In this document: piece after piece, positions 17,175 to 29,522 of the stretch
How the letters are laid out: each line of letters opens with the position of its first letter
Position numbering within the stretch: the first letter of the stretch is position 1
Source of the DNA: Pristionchus mayeri
Taxonomy: Eukaryota > Nematoda > Chromadorea > Rhabditida > Neodiplogasteridae
Length of the DNA stretch: 64,000 nucleotides
Assembly: GCA_036245805.1 (NCBI GenBank)
Contig: BTRK01000004.1
Coordinates: 43,302,907-43,366,906 of the forward strand
Reading direction: 5' to 3'
Position numbers and translations under genes: made by a program
Notes under the pieces: generated by a model
What the model was told of the DNA's origin: nothing
The model's input: only the letters and a program-made list of their open reading frames with translations
Databases searched by the model: none

Positions 17175-18210
17175 ATATCACGCATCTCACGAGAGAATCG
17201 AGCTAAATTATCCATTCTTGGGAATGAGAGAAAACAAATTGCTTCTATCCGGTTTTGGGCATCATGAGCCATGCCTGACTACCCCCCGAAGTCGCATTGT
17301 GTATACTTCATTTTGGGGCTCCCTACGCAGGTCACGATCTCAGCAGCTTACCCTTTTAGAGCTCGGCTCGCGATTACAGTGAAAAATAAAGCAAAATTGA
17401 CCTCCGAGTGACCCCCACTAATTTTTCGAGCTCTATCGATCTATATAGGTCATATCCTCTGAATGTTAGTTTGAACAGTGCTACAGTTTTGGCTCCTTTT
17501 CTCGAAAGTGTAGGCAAAGGCGCAGCTGAAATTTGCATATTTTGTGCAGTTTGTCGAAGGCTATCGAATGAGTGGTTTACGTTAACCATATCAGGGGGAG
17601 AACATGAGTTATGTCCCATTTAGTTTCCAGAATCATTTAAAACAATTTTACTCCATAATAAAATGAATTCATACCGCTCTCGTCGCCCGCGTCGCTGAGA
17701 ATGATCTGGTTCCCTCTCAGCTTTATGTTGAAAAATAACTTCAAATGATCCTGGAAACTAAATGGGGCATAACTCATGTTCTCCCCCTGATATGGTAAAC
17801 GTAAACCACTCATTCGATAGCCCTCGATAAACTGCACAAAATATGCAAATTTCAGCTGCGCTTTTGCCTACACTTTCGAGAAAAGGAGCCAAAACTGTAG
17901 CACTGTTCAAACTAACATTCAGAGGATATGACCTATATAGATCGATAGAGCTCGAAAAATGAGTGGGGGTCACTCAGAGGTCAATTTTACTCTATCTTTT
18001 ACTGTAATCGCGAGACGAGCTCTAAAAGGGTAAGCTGCTGAGATCATGCCCGGCGTAGGGAGCCCCAGAATGAAGTATACACAATGCGACTTGGGGGGGG
18101 GGGGGGGTAGTCAGGCATGACTCATGATGCCCAAAATCGGTTAGAACTCATTTGACGCTTTTTCCTCCATTCCCTGGTTCAGATCGATTCTCTCATGAGA
18201 TGCGTGATAT
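17175..18210. mobile_element. Giant palindrome A (about 1.04 kb)
   Basis: Arms of about 450 bp are inverted copies. The left end reads TATCACGC then GAGAGAATCGA; the right end is its complement (TCGATTCTCTC, GCGTGATA). Flanked by TA. Interior words such as GAGCTCTATCGATCTATATAG appear in both arms. The open frames in the arms are mirror copies and are not called genes. A C6 run in the left arm (17282) corresponds to a G14 run in the right (18094-18107). Confidence 0.85.
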
Positions 18211-21200
18211 CATTCGAATATTTACCTCGCTGGTTGAACGAATGTCATTGCATCTCTCAAGATGGTTTCCTTGATCAACTTCGCCTATTCTCCCATTCTT
18301 CATCGTGGCCTAGAGAATGAGGAGAATGCAGCTGAGGAATGTACCCAGAGAGATAAGCGCTTGTTCCAATAACTCTGAGATTCGCCTTGCAAAGCAGTTT
18401 ACAGCGGGCGAGCGATGAGAGATCGCATAAAAAAGAAAACTAGATGAACGGATAAGTTTTTGCAGCTGTCGATGGTCGAGTTCCTGCAGCAGCTGCAGAA
18501 CTTCAAAATTTGGTTGATGAAAATCGGGTCTGCTCGTTATGAACGAGTTCATGTGGGGGCAGATTTTGGGTGATTATTGTTTTGATTGGAAGTGGAACCC
18601 CGTTTGATACTGTTCCTTGCCGAATGAGCACCTAAATGATATCGGTAAAACATTGATTAACAAGGCGGGAAAACCTAAATTTCACTGGTAACTGAAATAT
18701 GCTAGTCGTCCTCTAAGAGCACAGAAGAAGTGACGACGAGTGATCGGCGGAGGGAACTGAGAGAAGGAAGGAGGGTATTACGAATCGTACATACATCATA
18801 TTTTTCATTATTTCGGGTAGGCTTGCGTGAGAATGTGAACCGGTGTAAGTATCCCTCTAAGCATATTGTATTCTATGTTAATTGTTGAGGCGCATGCCAT
18901 TGTCCGACCAGAGTTAATCCACTTTCGAGTAAATAGCACATTCACGGAACACTATTCTTCCAGGTGACCAAATTTGTAAAGAATTACAATTGTTTGCATA
19001 TATTTTGTTTGAGAATGATCAAGAGTAAGTAAAGATATGGAGTATAAATACAATATACAATATACAATATACAATATTTATTGAAGCTTTAGGTGGTGTA
19101 CCTGTTGAATGATGCTAGTCTTTCACAGAACGGGGTTGTTTCTGCTGTTTCCCTGTTCGGTCCTGATGTCTTTACCATGACGGATCCAGAATAAATTACC
19201 ATGAAATCAATCCCAAGTGGAACACTGTAAATACTCTTGGGCACTGTATTTGTTCTTCTCACTTCATCTGATGCTCGCCAATCGATTCAGGTGAGGATAC
19301 GGTAGGGAAGAGATGTAGAGTACGGTATTATAATATAACGAGATTGGGGTGATTTGGAATGAAAATATGACACGTGAGAGTTCTGTCACACAAGGATTTA
19401 ATATTATTGGAAATTGTCTTTCTTTGCTTTTTTGTACTTCTCTGGTTCTCAAAGAATATATGTCAACTATCAGGTTGACTATAAAGTTTTGTCGTATTTT
19501 TCGTATTTAAACTTTTGCTCACTAATACAGTTCAAAAGGGCACATTCTCTAAGTACTATAAGGAGTGCTAGGGATAGTTCCCTGCTAAAAATTGATACCG
19601 TTACGGATACCTCATTGTCATTGTTATGGGATCTATGATTCGAACAATTTGACCAACTGAATTTCAATGACTACTGATCTTTGATTTTCTGCTGATCTTA
19701 GAAGTTAACTAGACCCACGAGCAAGTGATGTTTGGAATGAGCAATGGTCAAGGAATATGCGAAGCGCAGTAGAAGGTATTAGTCACAGCAGGCCATCAGA
19801 GGAAGTGAAGATCTTTTCAGGAAGGCGCATATCATGTTGAGTGGGAGGTTGAAAATATAACCTCATGGATGGCTCCTTTCGAGTTGGGGCTTGAAATTAT
19901 GTCAGTAGTTATCAGAGACAATAACCATGATATCCATGCTCAAAATTGAGGAATAGTATTGATCAACGCTTTTGCGATTTATCTGGTCGAAGAATGGTAT
20001 TTTTGAACATCGAAAATGGTGCTTGGAATGATATACTGCCTACCAAGCTGCAAGATCATGTGATTAATTGTGCTCATTTTTTGCGCAATACACTTAGTAA
20101 TCATCTCATATAGTAGCATTGTCTAGGTAAATTGAAGAGCCATGGAGAAGGGACAAAGTCATGGACACGTTCAACATTGCGTTTTTGTCAGAATCTGGGT
20201 TTCAGCCAATAAAATATTTTTCGTATTTTCTCACCTTTCCGAACATATTAAGGCCATGATTTAGGGTGGGATGGTTGTCCCCAACAGTGATGGTGAGATC
20301 GCGCATAATATGGTTGAGGCCACTGTTTGCATCAAATCGAAGACGACGAAGGTCTAGTGAGGTAGATACATATGCTCGAACCTAATCTATTTGCTCTACC
20401 ACCATATTATCGACATCGTTCAACCAACTTCGCGCAGTGGTAGAGAGGGGGTATGTCTCTGATACACATACGCTATACGGAGTTATCTTGTCTTTGGTTT
20501 GAAAGCGGAGAATGATAAGAATATAATTATGTCATGAAAACAAGAACACTCCTTTGAAAACGTGTGCATTTATCTGGTTTAAACTGATCGGGATTACCAA
20601 ATTTATAACATATATAAAACACCCCTGTGTACCACTCCTTAACTTGAAAAATGGGGCGGCTCATCTCGGCAGAGAAATGAGAACGAACGGATTGAATTAA
20701 GACCACAAAATGCGACAGAACTTTCTAGTCAACATAATATTTCCTCTTCAAGCTAAGGTGTATTGAACTTCCTCTTAGAATTGTGTACCATGCATGTGTT
20801 AGCATCCCGAAAGAGGAATATTTCTACGACTGCTGGCTGGTGTTTGCAGCAGGAGATCCTCGTCCGACTGTGCGAGTGGGAAACGAAACTTGACTTCTGC
20901 ATACGCTTAAACGAGAAAGATGAGAGGTGTCTTGGCACAAGCAGCGGAAGTGTCTGGTACCTATTTACTTATTTGGAAAATTTAACGCTAACTAAACGAT
21001 TATGAACACAGAAATAATGTAAATTTTTTGTTGATTTCACTACGACCGATCTCGCTGTAAGCAAAGCCTTACAATGCCCTTGATTGTTGTAAATTCTTTT
21101 CAACCTGTAATCACCAGCAAAGAATACTGAAGAGAGACCCGATATTATGTGCTCCTAATGTCGTTTATCTACCTATCGTGATACAGAGGAATACAATTCA

Positions 21201-21507
21201 GCAATGCAATTGATTTTCCTCGTTCTAGTACTCAAATCCCAGCATTTTCTTATTTTCTGCGATTTGGTCATATTCTTGTTGGTTGAAAATTAGCATCACT
21301 CGTGAACATCACCATCACCTGAAATGATAACACGCTGGGCTTCGATGATGCATCATCGCTAGAAGGAGGAGCATAATCTGCTGCACTTGCAATTTCAGCA
21401 AAAGCACAGATAAGATATGAACACCACCTGAATATGATCAGGTGGCCGGCAAACTCATGTTCCATTTTTATGATAAAAGTTAGAAAACACCGAAGAAGGC
21501 AATAATA
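18211..21507. other. Repeat-poor A/T-rich stretch
   Basis: No confident gene. Contains a candidate 80-codon minus ORF (18310-18552), a mariner-like end at about 19470 (TCAGGTTGACTATAAAG with no matching right end), a short ATACA microsatellite near 19050, and exon-like but unplaced frames at 20763-21005 (+) and 21268-21465 (-). Confidence 0.5.
18310..18552 (-). other. 80-aa ORF with hydrophobic C-terminus
   Basis: ATG-initiated minus frame with a helical segment (EVLQLLQELDHRQLQKLI) and a C-terminal hydrophobic stretch (LISLGTFLSCILLIL) that could be a membrane anchor. No homologue recognised; chance ORF not excluded. Confidence 0.3.
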
Positions 21508-22557
21508 TCGCGCCTCTCATGAGAGAATCGAGCTGAGCGTAGGAATGGTGAAATTGGTTCTTACCAGTTTTGGCCATCCTAAGGCATGCCTTAGTGACCC
21601 CCAAAGTCTTTGTGTGCAGACTTCATTTTGGACCTTCCTGCACCGGGTAGCAATTCGGCATCACTCACTTCAAAGGCCTATTTCTCGAATACGGTGAAAG
21701 ATTGAGCAAAAGTGACCTCAGAGTGACCCCGACTCATTTTTTAAGCTCTATCGATCTATCTAAACCAATTTCTCTGAATCCGTGGTATTTTTCCGTGGTA
21801 CACTTCAGGGTATTTTTCTCAAAAATGTAGGTGCAGAAGCAGCTCAAATTTTCTAAGTGAATGCAGCTCAGCGAGATCTTTCAAATGAGTGGTTTGCCAA
21901 CAAAATATAGACACGGTGGTGAGAGTTTCGCCCCTTTTACGTTTTTTGATAATTTGAAGATACTCATTCCTTGCTCACCGCGGGTTTTTTTGGGAATGAG
22001 GGAAGAGTGAGAACAATGGGGGAGTGAGGGACAATGGGATAATTTCACTCTGCACTCTCAGAAACGCGCGGTGTGGCGTGGAATTAGCGCCTTCAAATTA
22101 TCGAAAAGCGTAAAAAGGGCGAAAGTCTCACCACCGTGTCCGTATTTTGTTGGCAAACCACTCATTTGAAAGCGCTCGCTGAGCTGCATTCACTTAGAAA
22201 ATTTGAGCGGCTTCTGCACCTACATTTTTGAGAAAATTGACATACAATGTTCTGCCATTCAAAATCGGATTCAGAGAAATTGGTTTGGATAGATCGATAG
22301 AGCTCACAAAATGAGTCGGGGTCACGCAGAGGTCACTTTTGCTCAATCTTTCACCGTATTCGAGAAATCGGCCTTTGAAGTGAGTGATGCCGAATTGCGA
22401 TCCGGCGTAGGAAGCTCCAAAATGAAGTCTGCACAAAACGACTTGGGGGGTCACTCAGGCATGTCTTAGGATGGCCAAAAACGGTTAGAACTCAAATCAC
22501 GATTTTGCTCCATTCCCATGAATGGCAAATTCAGCTCGAATCTCTCGTGAGAAGTGA
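21508..22557. mobile_element. Giant palindrome B (about 1.05 kb)
   Basis: Ends with TCGCGCCTCTCATGAGAG...AATCGAGCTGAG at left, mirrored less perfectly at right, flanked by TA. Arms share GGCATGCCTTAG/CTAAGACATGCC and AAATGAGTGGTTTGCC. Close relative of palindrome C at 44840-45851; the two are the same subfamily. Confidence 0.85.
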
Positions 22558-23270
22558 TATGGGAATGGTGAAGGTCAGTGATAAAATTGTTTAAACCGTT
22601 CGCACAAAATAAAAATAACATAATTCAACGGTGTAATATCATTTAACTAAAAATATAATCACAGACGAGTTAGGGCATCAACTTGTTGTTTGTTGCACTA
22701 CAAGCGAGCACGATGCAATCAACGCCTTTTGATTCCTCGTTTTTTAGTAAATTCTCTGCAAAAAGTAATCGCCAGGGACAAAAGCACAACAATTCACCAT
22801 TAATTTGCGATTGGACGCAGCGACTTGGGAGTTGTTTTATTGTAATCATCATGTGCTCCTCTACATTTGCATGTGCTATTCTTGATACCAAAACATCACA
22901 CTATGTAGACCCTCTGAGCAAGGCGCATCTACTTGCACAATTCGTTTTTTAGCTCTTCAGTTATATCCTAGAAACGATTTTTTGACCTTTTTCTTAATAT
23001 ATTATTATGCAAATTTAGGTTTCGTTAACTCGTCTCACACTAATTGTATCTTTGTGCAAGTTTGAAGTCATTTCATCAATCGGTTGTTGAGATATGGAAA
23101 GAAATATAGGTGCAGCCTACATGCAGGCTGCCTCTACCGGTCGAGTTTGAGCAAAATGAAGTAGACCATGATGATCAGCACCCTCGATAACCCATCTCAG
23201 CAAGTTTTCGAAAAATCACTGTACCAGACCCCTTTGAAGATTGTTCGATTCTTAGGCAACCGGCCTCATA
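22558..23270. other. Stretch between palindromes B and K
   Basis: No gene supported. Open frames on both strands at 22670-22952 overlap and cannot both be real; neither matches a known family. A short hairpin GCAGCCTACATGCAGGCTGC is at about 23113. Confidence 0.4.
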
Positions 23271-23812
23271 TAACACACGTATCACGAGTCAGTGGGTGTG
23301 TGCAGGAACAATTTTCAAAAATATATTTTTATTTTTTTTCATACTATTATGGTGGAATGCTTATGTGATAACTTTATGATTAATCCAGGTCACAGATCTC
23401 AGAGCCGCCTTTTAAGAATTATCCGGTTTTGAAGCCGGCTAAGCTGTATTTCATCTCTCCGATGAGCTACAGAGGTGGCAATAGGCTCAAAAGTTGCGGA
23501 AAATTATTTCCTGAATCTTTTGTGTTGAAAATTAAGTTGTAGATGTAAAGATAAAAAACGTATGCCCAAAAATTCAAGTTTTTCGTTAAATAAAAAATCG
23601 TCCTATTTTTGCGAGGAGAGATGAAATACATCATAGCCGGCTTCAAAATCGGATAATACCTAAAAGGCGGCTCTGAGACCTGTGACCTGGATTAATCATA
23701 AAGTTATCTCATAAGCATTCCACCATAATAGTATGAGCAAAAATAAAAATATATTTTTGAAAATTGTTCCCGATGGGGTCCTTTTACCCCCGCTGACTCG
23801 TGATACATGTGA
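23271..23812. mobile_element. Palindrome K (about 0.54 kb)
   Basis: Left end TAACACACGTATCACGAGTC, right end GACTCGTGATACATGTGA, flanked by TA. Arms share TCTCAGAGCCGCCTTTTA and GGTCACAG/CTGTGACC. The terminal signature is shared with palindrome L (42600-44029). Confidence 0.8.
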
Positions 23813-23814
23813 TA

Positions 23815-24030
23815 AATCATTCCGTCGATTGGTGTTTCACTAGTGCTACTTTCAGCTAGTACATTAGTCCACGGCGATGAGTCGCTGTACCTGACGAGCC
23901 AAAAAAAAACAACAACAAAAATCTTTTCATGCGACATCTACTCTAGGCCTCCAATCCATGCAGAGAGTGATCAATTAGGAAGAGGAGAGAGAGGGCGGCA
24001 TCGAGAAGGGTTTTCATGCAGCATATAGGT
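23815..24030 (+). pseudogene. Degenerate gene fragment, copy 1 of a local family
   Basis: CATTCCGTCGATTGGTGTTT followed by TCACTAGTGCTACTTTCAGC and, 100 bp on, an exon-like block ending CATGCAGCATATAGGTGAGA. The same order of words occurs at 26426-26640, and the first block again on the minus strand at about 32350-32400. Neither copy keeps an obvious intact frame. Confidence 0.4.
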
Positions 24031-24040
24031 GAGAATACAT

Positions 24041-24507
24041 TACGTTCTAATCGCCTTGGTCATGTGCGTGCGCGGCGCTGCGCGGCGGAGCGCGGCTTGC
24101 ACGGGTTGGTTTTGCGTGAAGAATATTATTTTTCACGATTCGAACATATTATTTTTGAATTCTCCGTAGAATTTCGCATCGGAAGGACTATTGAATCATA
24201 TTTTAAATTATAGATTTATATTTATAAAGCAATATTTTGAATGCGGTATTTCTTCATCCTACCTTAATTTCAGTTTACGATAGCGACAGTATCGCAAACT
24301 GGGATTACGGTAGGTTGCAGAATGCAGAATTCAAAATATTGATTTCTTTGTACTAAAATATGAATGAAAAGTCCTTCCGATGCGAAATTTTACGGAGAAT
24401 TCAAAAATACTAGCTTCGAATCGTGTAAATCAATATTCTTCCTGCAAAATCAATCCGCGCAAGCCGCGCTCCGCCGCGCACACACATGACCAAGGCGATT
24501 AGCACGT
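24041..24507. mobile_element. Palindrome M (about 0.47 kb)
   Basis: Ends CTAATCGCCTTGGTCATGTG and CATGACCAAGGCGATTAG. Both arms contain GC-rich CGCGGCGGAGCGCGGC or its complement and then GAATTCAAAA-type A/T-rich sequence. Non-coding. Confidence 0.75.
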
Positions 24508-24900
24508 ACTGTAGACTGATACACTTGCGGGAAAAAGAGAATGTGGAAATGACTCTCGATCGGGCACACTCTTCAGTTGGAGCTATGAACGAAGCATTAG
24601 TTAACGGAGGGATTTCGACAGTTTTGGATCTGCTGTGATTCTATGATAATATCTTGCACTCTGTAGTTGTGGCCTGTATCGCCGACTATAGGTGATGGAA
24701 AACTGAAACACACTTGGGACCTTGGGACCGTTGGTGATCGCCCCCTAAATGCGATCGTAGCAGCTGAATAATGGAAATTCTCTGGTAACGGATGTTTATT
24801 GCCTGCACTATTGAGTTTCATTATGAATGTAAATATTCTATTCTACGAATGTATGTTGATTTTCGCATTTGATTCTGTAAATATATTTTAAAAAATATTA
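24508..24900. other. Stretch with fragments of a local repeat
   Basis: Contains CTGAAACACACTTGGGACC and GGGACCGTTGGT, words that recur at about 27905-27955, suggesting further decayed members of the local family. No intact gene. Confidence 0.35.
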
Positions 24901-24919
24901 TATATATTATATATATATA

Positions 24920-25711
24920 TCAGAGGAAGTCTGAGAGAACCGAGATACCTCCGTACAACGAAAAAAATGAAAATTTGTCTCCAGGGGTACTTTTTCACGT
25001 AGATCACGAAAATCGACCTTTGGAAGGCGTATCTCTCACCCCTCATTCTCTGTGTCGCGCCGAAGTGGGCGGTCGGTTTTTGAAACTTTTGAACGGCTTA
25101 TCCGAACCCCGTACATTTATAGTTATTCTGAAAGATCTCGACGAGATAAGCATTTTTCCTGTTGGGAGTGAAGGGCTAGCTCATCTGTGAAAAAAGTTAT
25201 GATCGTTTGAAATTTCAAAATTGCCATCCTGAAAATTTAAAATAAAAAAATCTCGACATTGCCATATTCTTTTGAAAATTTCGCGGAATACATCCCTTTC
25301 AATTTCCCTAAAAATTTGGCTCCAGGGGTAAAAAAGCACGCTGAATCCAATGGAAATGAAACTAAAATGTATTCTTTTGAAAAAATTTTCACGATGGCAA
25401 TTTTGAAATTTCAAACGATCATAACTTTTTTCACAGATGAGCTAGCCCTTCACTCCTAACAGGAAAAATGCTTATCTCGTCGAGATCTTTCAGAATAACT
25501 ATAAATGTACGGGGTTCGGATAAGCCGTTCAAAAGTTTCAAAAACCGACCGCCCACTTCGGCGCGACACAGAGAATGAGGGGTGAGAGATACGCCTTCCA
25601 AAGGTCGATTTTCGTGATCTACGTGAAAAAGTACCCCTGGAGACAAATTTTCATTTTTTTCGTTGTACGGACCATGTAGGGAGTTTCTCGATTCTCTCAG
25701 AATTCCCCTGA
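24920..25711. mobile_element. Giant palindrome D (about 0.79 kb)
   Basis: Ends TCAGAGGAAGTCTGAGAG...AACCGAG and, complement of the right end, TCAGGGGAATTCTGAGAG...AATCGAG; flanked by TA in an (AT)n tract. Each arm carries the same 71-codon open frame, at 24975-25190 (+) and 25431-25646 (-), including CRAEVGGRFLKLLNGL and FIVILKDLDEISIFPV. Confidence 0.85.
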
Positions 25712-25720
25712 TATATATTA

Positions 25721-25936
25721 TCACGCATCTTCTGAGAGATCGCAGGTGGGGTTTGACAAAATGTTCAACGTGGTCCAATCTCCACAAAATTTTCATGGAT
25801 GATACATCTGAGGCCCACTAACGTTTATGTATCATTTTGGAGCCGGGAATTGAAAAGTGCCTAAAAGCCGGCTCTGGAAATTTTGAAAATTTAAAAATTC
25901 ATAAAATGCTTTAAAGTTGAGTAAAAAGGTCAGCTC
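25721..25936. mobile_element. Half-palindrome E
   Basis: Starts TCACGCATCTTCTGAGAGAT after TA and matches one arm of palindrome F (53849-54771): GTGGTCCAATCTCCACA, GATACATCTGAGGCCCAC, GCCTAAAAGCCGGCTCTG. The other arm is missing; the sequence passes directly into a mariner fragment. Confidence 0.75.
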
Positions 25937-26195
25937 CTTCCGACTGGGCCAGGGCAGAGTGGGCCTCCTTCACGGATCGGCCAAGACGGTAGTAATGAAG
26001 TAAAACTGCTCGGAGGTAGAGATGGGAGTCCATCACAAGAATCAATGTAGCAACTAGGAGACTGATTAAATCCTCTCACTACTCAACGTCAGAATGATGC
26101 AACACATTGTTGACAAACAGATTGCGCAATCACTGCATTTGATCGCGAACTGACTTTTTTTCCGAAGAATTATACGAACTTTCCGGACACCCCAA
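25937..26195 (-). mobile_element. Mariner 5' fragment
   Basis: The complement of 26195-25937 matches the first part of the mariner at 12272-15582: terminal TTGGGGTGTCCGGAAAG, GATCAAATGCAGTGATTGCG, ATGGACTCCCATCTCTACC, CTTGGCCGATCCGTGAAGG. TA follows the end at 26196. It preserves the pre-insertion sequence (GTCAACAATGTGTTGC) of the site where the LTR element landed in the other copy. Confidence 0.85.
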
Positions 26196-26425
26196 TATAA
26201 TAATTTATCATCCGTGACAACGTTACTCAATTAGTATTGCTGCTCTAGTCTTCCTTTATCCAACAATAAATGCCTTAATCTTATGCCTCAATCATCTCAT
26301 TCCTTGCAGTGGTCGGTCTCTCTCTCGAGTCTCATCGCAGTCGCATGCAATGCTATACTTGGTACGTGGCGATGAACACGGAAGTGTACGGATAGTGAGG
26401 GAGGAACGGCTGAGACTGGAATGGA

Positions 26426-26640
26426 AATCATTCCGTCGCTTGGTGTTTCACAAGTAGTACTTACAGCCAGTTCATTAGCTTAATGTGATGAAATCCAGAT
26501 CTCGTCCAGATCTATAAGAATTATCTATTTTGCAGATGACATGGCATCTAGGACTCCCAGCAATGCTGATCGTGATCAAGTACGAGGAGAAGAGAGATGA
26601 AGAAATCAAGAAGGACTTCCATGCTGTACAGCGGTGAGAA
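26426..26640 (+). pseudogene. Degenerate gene fragment, copy 2 of the local family
   Basis: Parallels 23815-24030: CATTCCGTCGCTTGGTGTTT then TCACAAGTAGTACTTACAGC, and an exon-like block after TTTTGCAG ending CATGCTGTACAGCGGTGAGA. The block can be read as 33 codons before the GTGAGA donor. Function unknown. Confidence 0.4.
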
Positions 26641-26981
26641 TATACTGATTCACTTGCGATAATGAACCAGTAGTTGAAGTAGGTAAATTAATTTTTTTTT
26701 GTTTTTCGAACGTCTGACGAACTTGGATTGTGACCCGAATTTAATAGGTGAAGTGAGACTGAAACGCAGAACTGCTGAGAAAATTTAAAATCCGGGTGGT
26801 TCTTGTGTCTTGTGCCCGTCGGATGCTTGCTTGTTGCAGAGCCCAGTTGCTTTGAAAGCTATCAACACTCCGATATATCAACATGATTTCTCTTCACTGC
26901 TAGATATTATTTACTTTCGTACAAATGCTGATATCGATAATTTCACTGTAGCCTTGTATCGTTATATTAACATGATTTCAG

Positions 26982-27224
26982 ATTGATACTAGTGGAAGAG
27001 AAATTTACGACGCTCATATTGACTTATTGATTCATAACTGGCCGGATCCCTCTAAGAGCCAAAAATATGAGAGGATAAGGGGTGGAGTATGCGAGGAACA
27101 ATGCACTCTTCCTCACGAAGAAGTCCATCCAAAAGCAACAAGAACGGCAACCAAAGTCTTTGAATCAGTGAAGACCGGTTCTTTGTTCGAGAGAGGGAAG
27201 AATGACGTGTTGAAATACTGTTGA
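26982..27224 (+). CDS. Terminal exon of an unidentified gene
   Basis: After a GATTTCAG acceptor the frame is open for 80 codons to TGA: IDTSGREIYDAHIDLLIHNW near the start, then VCEEQCTLPHEEVHP and a Lys-rich end. Codon use looks gene-like compared with the surrounding A/T-rich DNA. The upstream exon at 26536-26634 is not in compatible phase, so an intermediate exon is missing or this is a pseudogene. Confidence 0.38.
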   Translation: MDTSGREIYDAHIDLLIHNWPDPSKSQKYERIRGGVCEEQCTLPHEEVHPKATRTATKVFESVKTGSLFERGKNDVLKYC

Positions 27225-28017
27225 AATTTAGGTTAAAAATGGAGAAGTCGTTTTTACGGCTGATCACCCCTTACGTAACTAGATATGCGAGCGCAAAGTA
27301 CTTATTCGAGTCCGCTGGTCAAGCTCTATTTACTCATGCGAATCTATTTACTCTGATCCATTTATTTTAATACTTCCAGCTACTTCATTGGTGTATTGCG
27401 ATATGAACCCTAATGGATCGAACAAATCGTATATTTTGAAGTATATTTTGAGGTGGTATCTAGGCCCAGCAATACGATAGTAAAAAAACGCAGGGAAGAG
27501 AGACGATGACATCGAGAAGTATCTCATAGAGTACTGAGGTGAAATCAGAATTGTCCTAGCTTAGAGAAAGAGAAATGTAATCGACATATGAGTCATTGAT
27601 GCACAGTAAGCCAACTACATTTACCACTGAAGTGGCATTAGATGCGTTGCTTATCATCTGCAAGTGATGGATGACTGAAACACAACATTCCCATATGAGG
27701 CATTTCATGTTGATGTCGAAGAGGAGATAGACGTCGACATTTAAAGGTCGTCTATTCAACAAAGAGGTGACAATAAACTGATATATTTGTGATAAAGAGA
27801 GAATCCAGAAAGGAATATCTCGATCAGTTACACTCTTTAGGTGCGATGAAAGAAAATATAAGTCCGAAATAGTGGGAGTATTTTGAGAAGTGGGTTACCA
27901 TGGATTGTGGCTGAAACACATAACTCCCGGAAAATTCGGTTGGTTCATGGGACCGTTGGTTTTGGCTATCACCGCATGAGAGGCGTTCATTTATGAAATT
28001 CGATAACTGATACGAAC
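27225..28017. other. Stretch with repeat fragments
   Basis: Recurrent words GACTGAAACACA and GGGACCGTTGGTT link it to 24.7 kb. A minus open frame at 27556-27762 is unsupported. No gene called. Confidence 0.35.
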
Positions 28018-29522
28018 TAAGAGACGTTCCACGAGAAAACGTAGCTTTTGGGAGGGGTCAACGGACGACTTTTTTGCAACCCCCCTCAACTTTTCGCTGG
28101 TGAAGTTCACGTACCGAGTGCTGATATTTGGCACAATATGAAGGGCTGTGGTGCACTTTCCGAAAAATGCCAGACCAGGCCCAAAAAAATCGATAATTTC
28201 AAATTTTTGAAAAGTACGATATTATAGGTTTTCTAGGTCAATTTTTCAATGAAAATAACGAAAAACATACTTTGATAGCGATCAGACATCGCGAAAGTGT
28301 CCAAAACTCCGATTTTCGTTGTTTTTTGACTCCCCTGAACAATTTTTCTCCGCATATCCATGAGATTTCCTCATGTTCGGATTCTACGTGCAAAACTGCA
28401 TACTATACTCGAAAATTAGCGAATTTTATAGATGGTCCCAGAAATTATAAGATTTTGATCTTGACATACTCATCGACGACATTTTCCAAAATGCAGATTT
28501 CGGGTTCCACACATAACTCATTCGAAAGAGCATGAACAGTTATGTCCAAAACCAAAAAAGTACCGGAATCCGTCAACGATTACACCAGTTAGGCATGATT
28601 ATTTGGAATACTTCATCCAAAACGACGATAAGTATTTCGGCTATAACATTTTTAAATCTCATTTTCGTGGCCTTGGATATCGAAATTCGATTTCTACGAT
28701 TGAAAATACGTTAGCAAAAGCCTAATTTGTTCATTTTTCAAAAAAAGTTTGAAATTCCATATTTCTGTTGAAAATTTTGGCCCGAAAAAAGGGTGAAAAA
28801 CTTGAAATCTCGGAATGTTTTGAAAAGTGTAGTTTCTAACGTAATTTCACTCGTAGAACTCGAATTTCGATATCCCAGGTCACCAAAATGTGATTTGGAA
28901 ATGTTATAGTCGAAATACTTCTCGTCTTTTTGCACTTCTCGTCTTTTTTTGAAGTATTTCAAATGATCATGCCTAACTGACGTCAGCGTTGACGGATTCC
29001 GATACTTTTCTGGTTTTGGACATAACTTTTCATGCTCTTTCGAATGAATTATGTGTGGAACCCGAAATCTGCATTTTGGAAAATGTCGTCTCTGAGTATG
29101 TCAAGATCAAAATCTTATAATTTCTGGGACCATCTATAAAATTCCCTAATTTTCAAGTATATTGCACGGAGAATCCGAAAATGAGGAAACCTCAGGGATA
29201 CGCGGAGAAACGTTTTTCAGGGGAGTCAAGAAACTACGAAAATCGGAGTTTTGGACACTTTTGCGATGTCTGATCGCTATCAAAGTCTCTTTTTCGTTAT
29301 TTTCATCGAAAAATAGACCTAGAAAACTTATAATATCGTACTTTTCAAAAGTTTGAAATTTTCGATTTTTTTTGGCCTGGTCTGGCATTTTTTCGGAAAG
29401 TGCACCACAGCCCTTCATGTTGTGCCAAATATCAGCACTCGGAACTTCACCAGCGAAAAGTTGAGGGGGTTGCAAAAAAATCATCCGTAGGGTTGGCACG
29501 TTTTCTTGTGGAAGGTCTCTTA
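28018..29522. mobile_element. Giant palindrome J (about 1.5 kb)
   Basis: Ends TAAGAGACGTTCCACGAGAA and the complement of TTCTTGTGGAAGGTCTCTTA. Arms share GAAGGGCTGTGGTGCACTTT, ATGCCAGACCAGGC and CGATCAGACATCGC. The terminal signature differs from the GAGAGAATCGA group. Long frames in the arms (28272-28535 +, 29146-29499 -) are mirror copies. Confidence 0.85.

Noticed and set aside
22670..22952. Real gene at 22.7-22.9 kb
   Set aside because: Open on both strands with comparable length and no splice-consistent partner exons or recognisable domain.
28272..29499. ORFs of 87 and 117 codons in palindrome J
   Set aside because: They are mirror images of one sequence in the two arms, with no domain or splice context.
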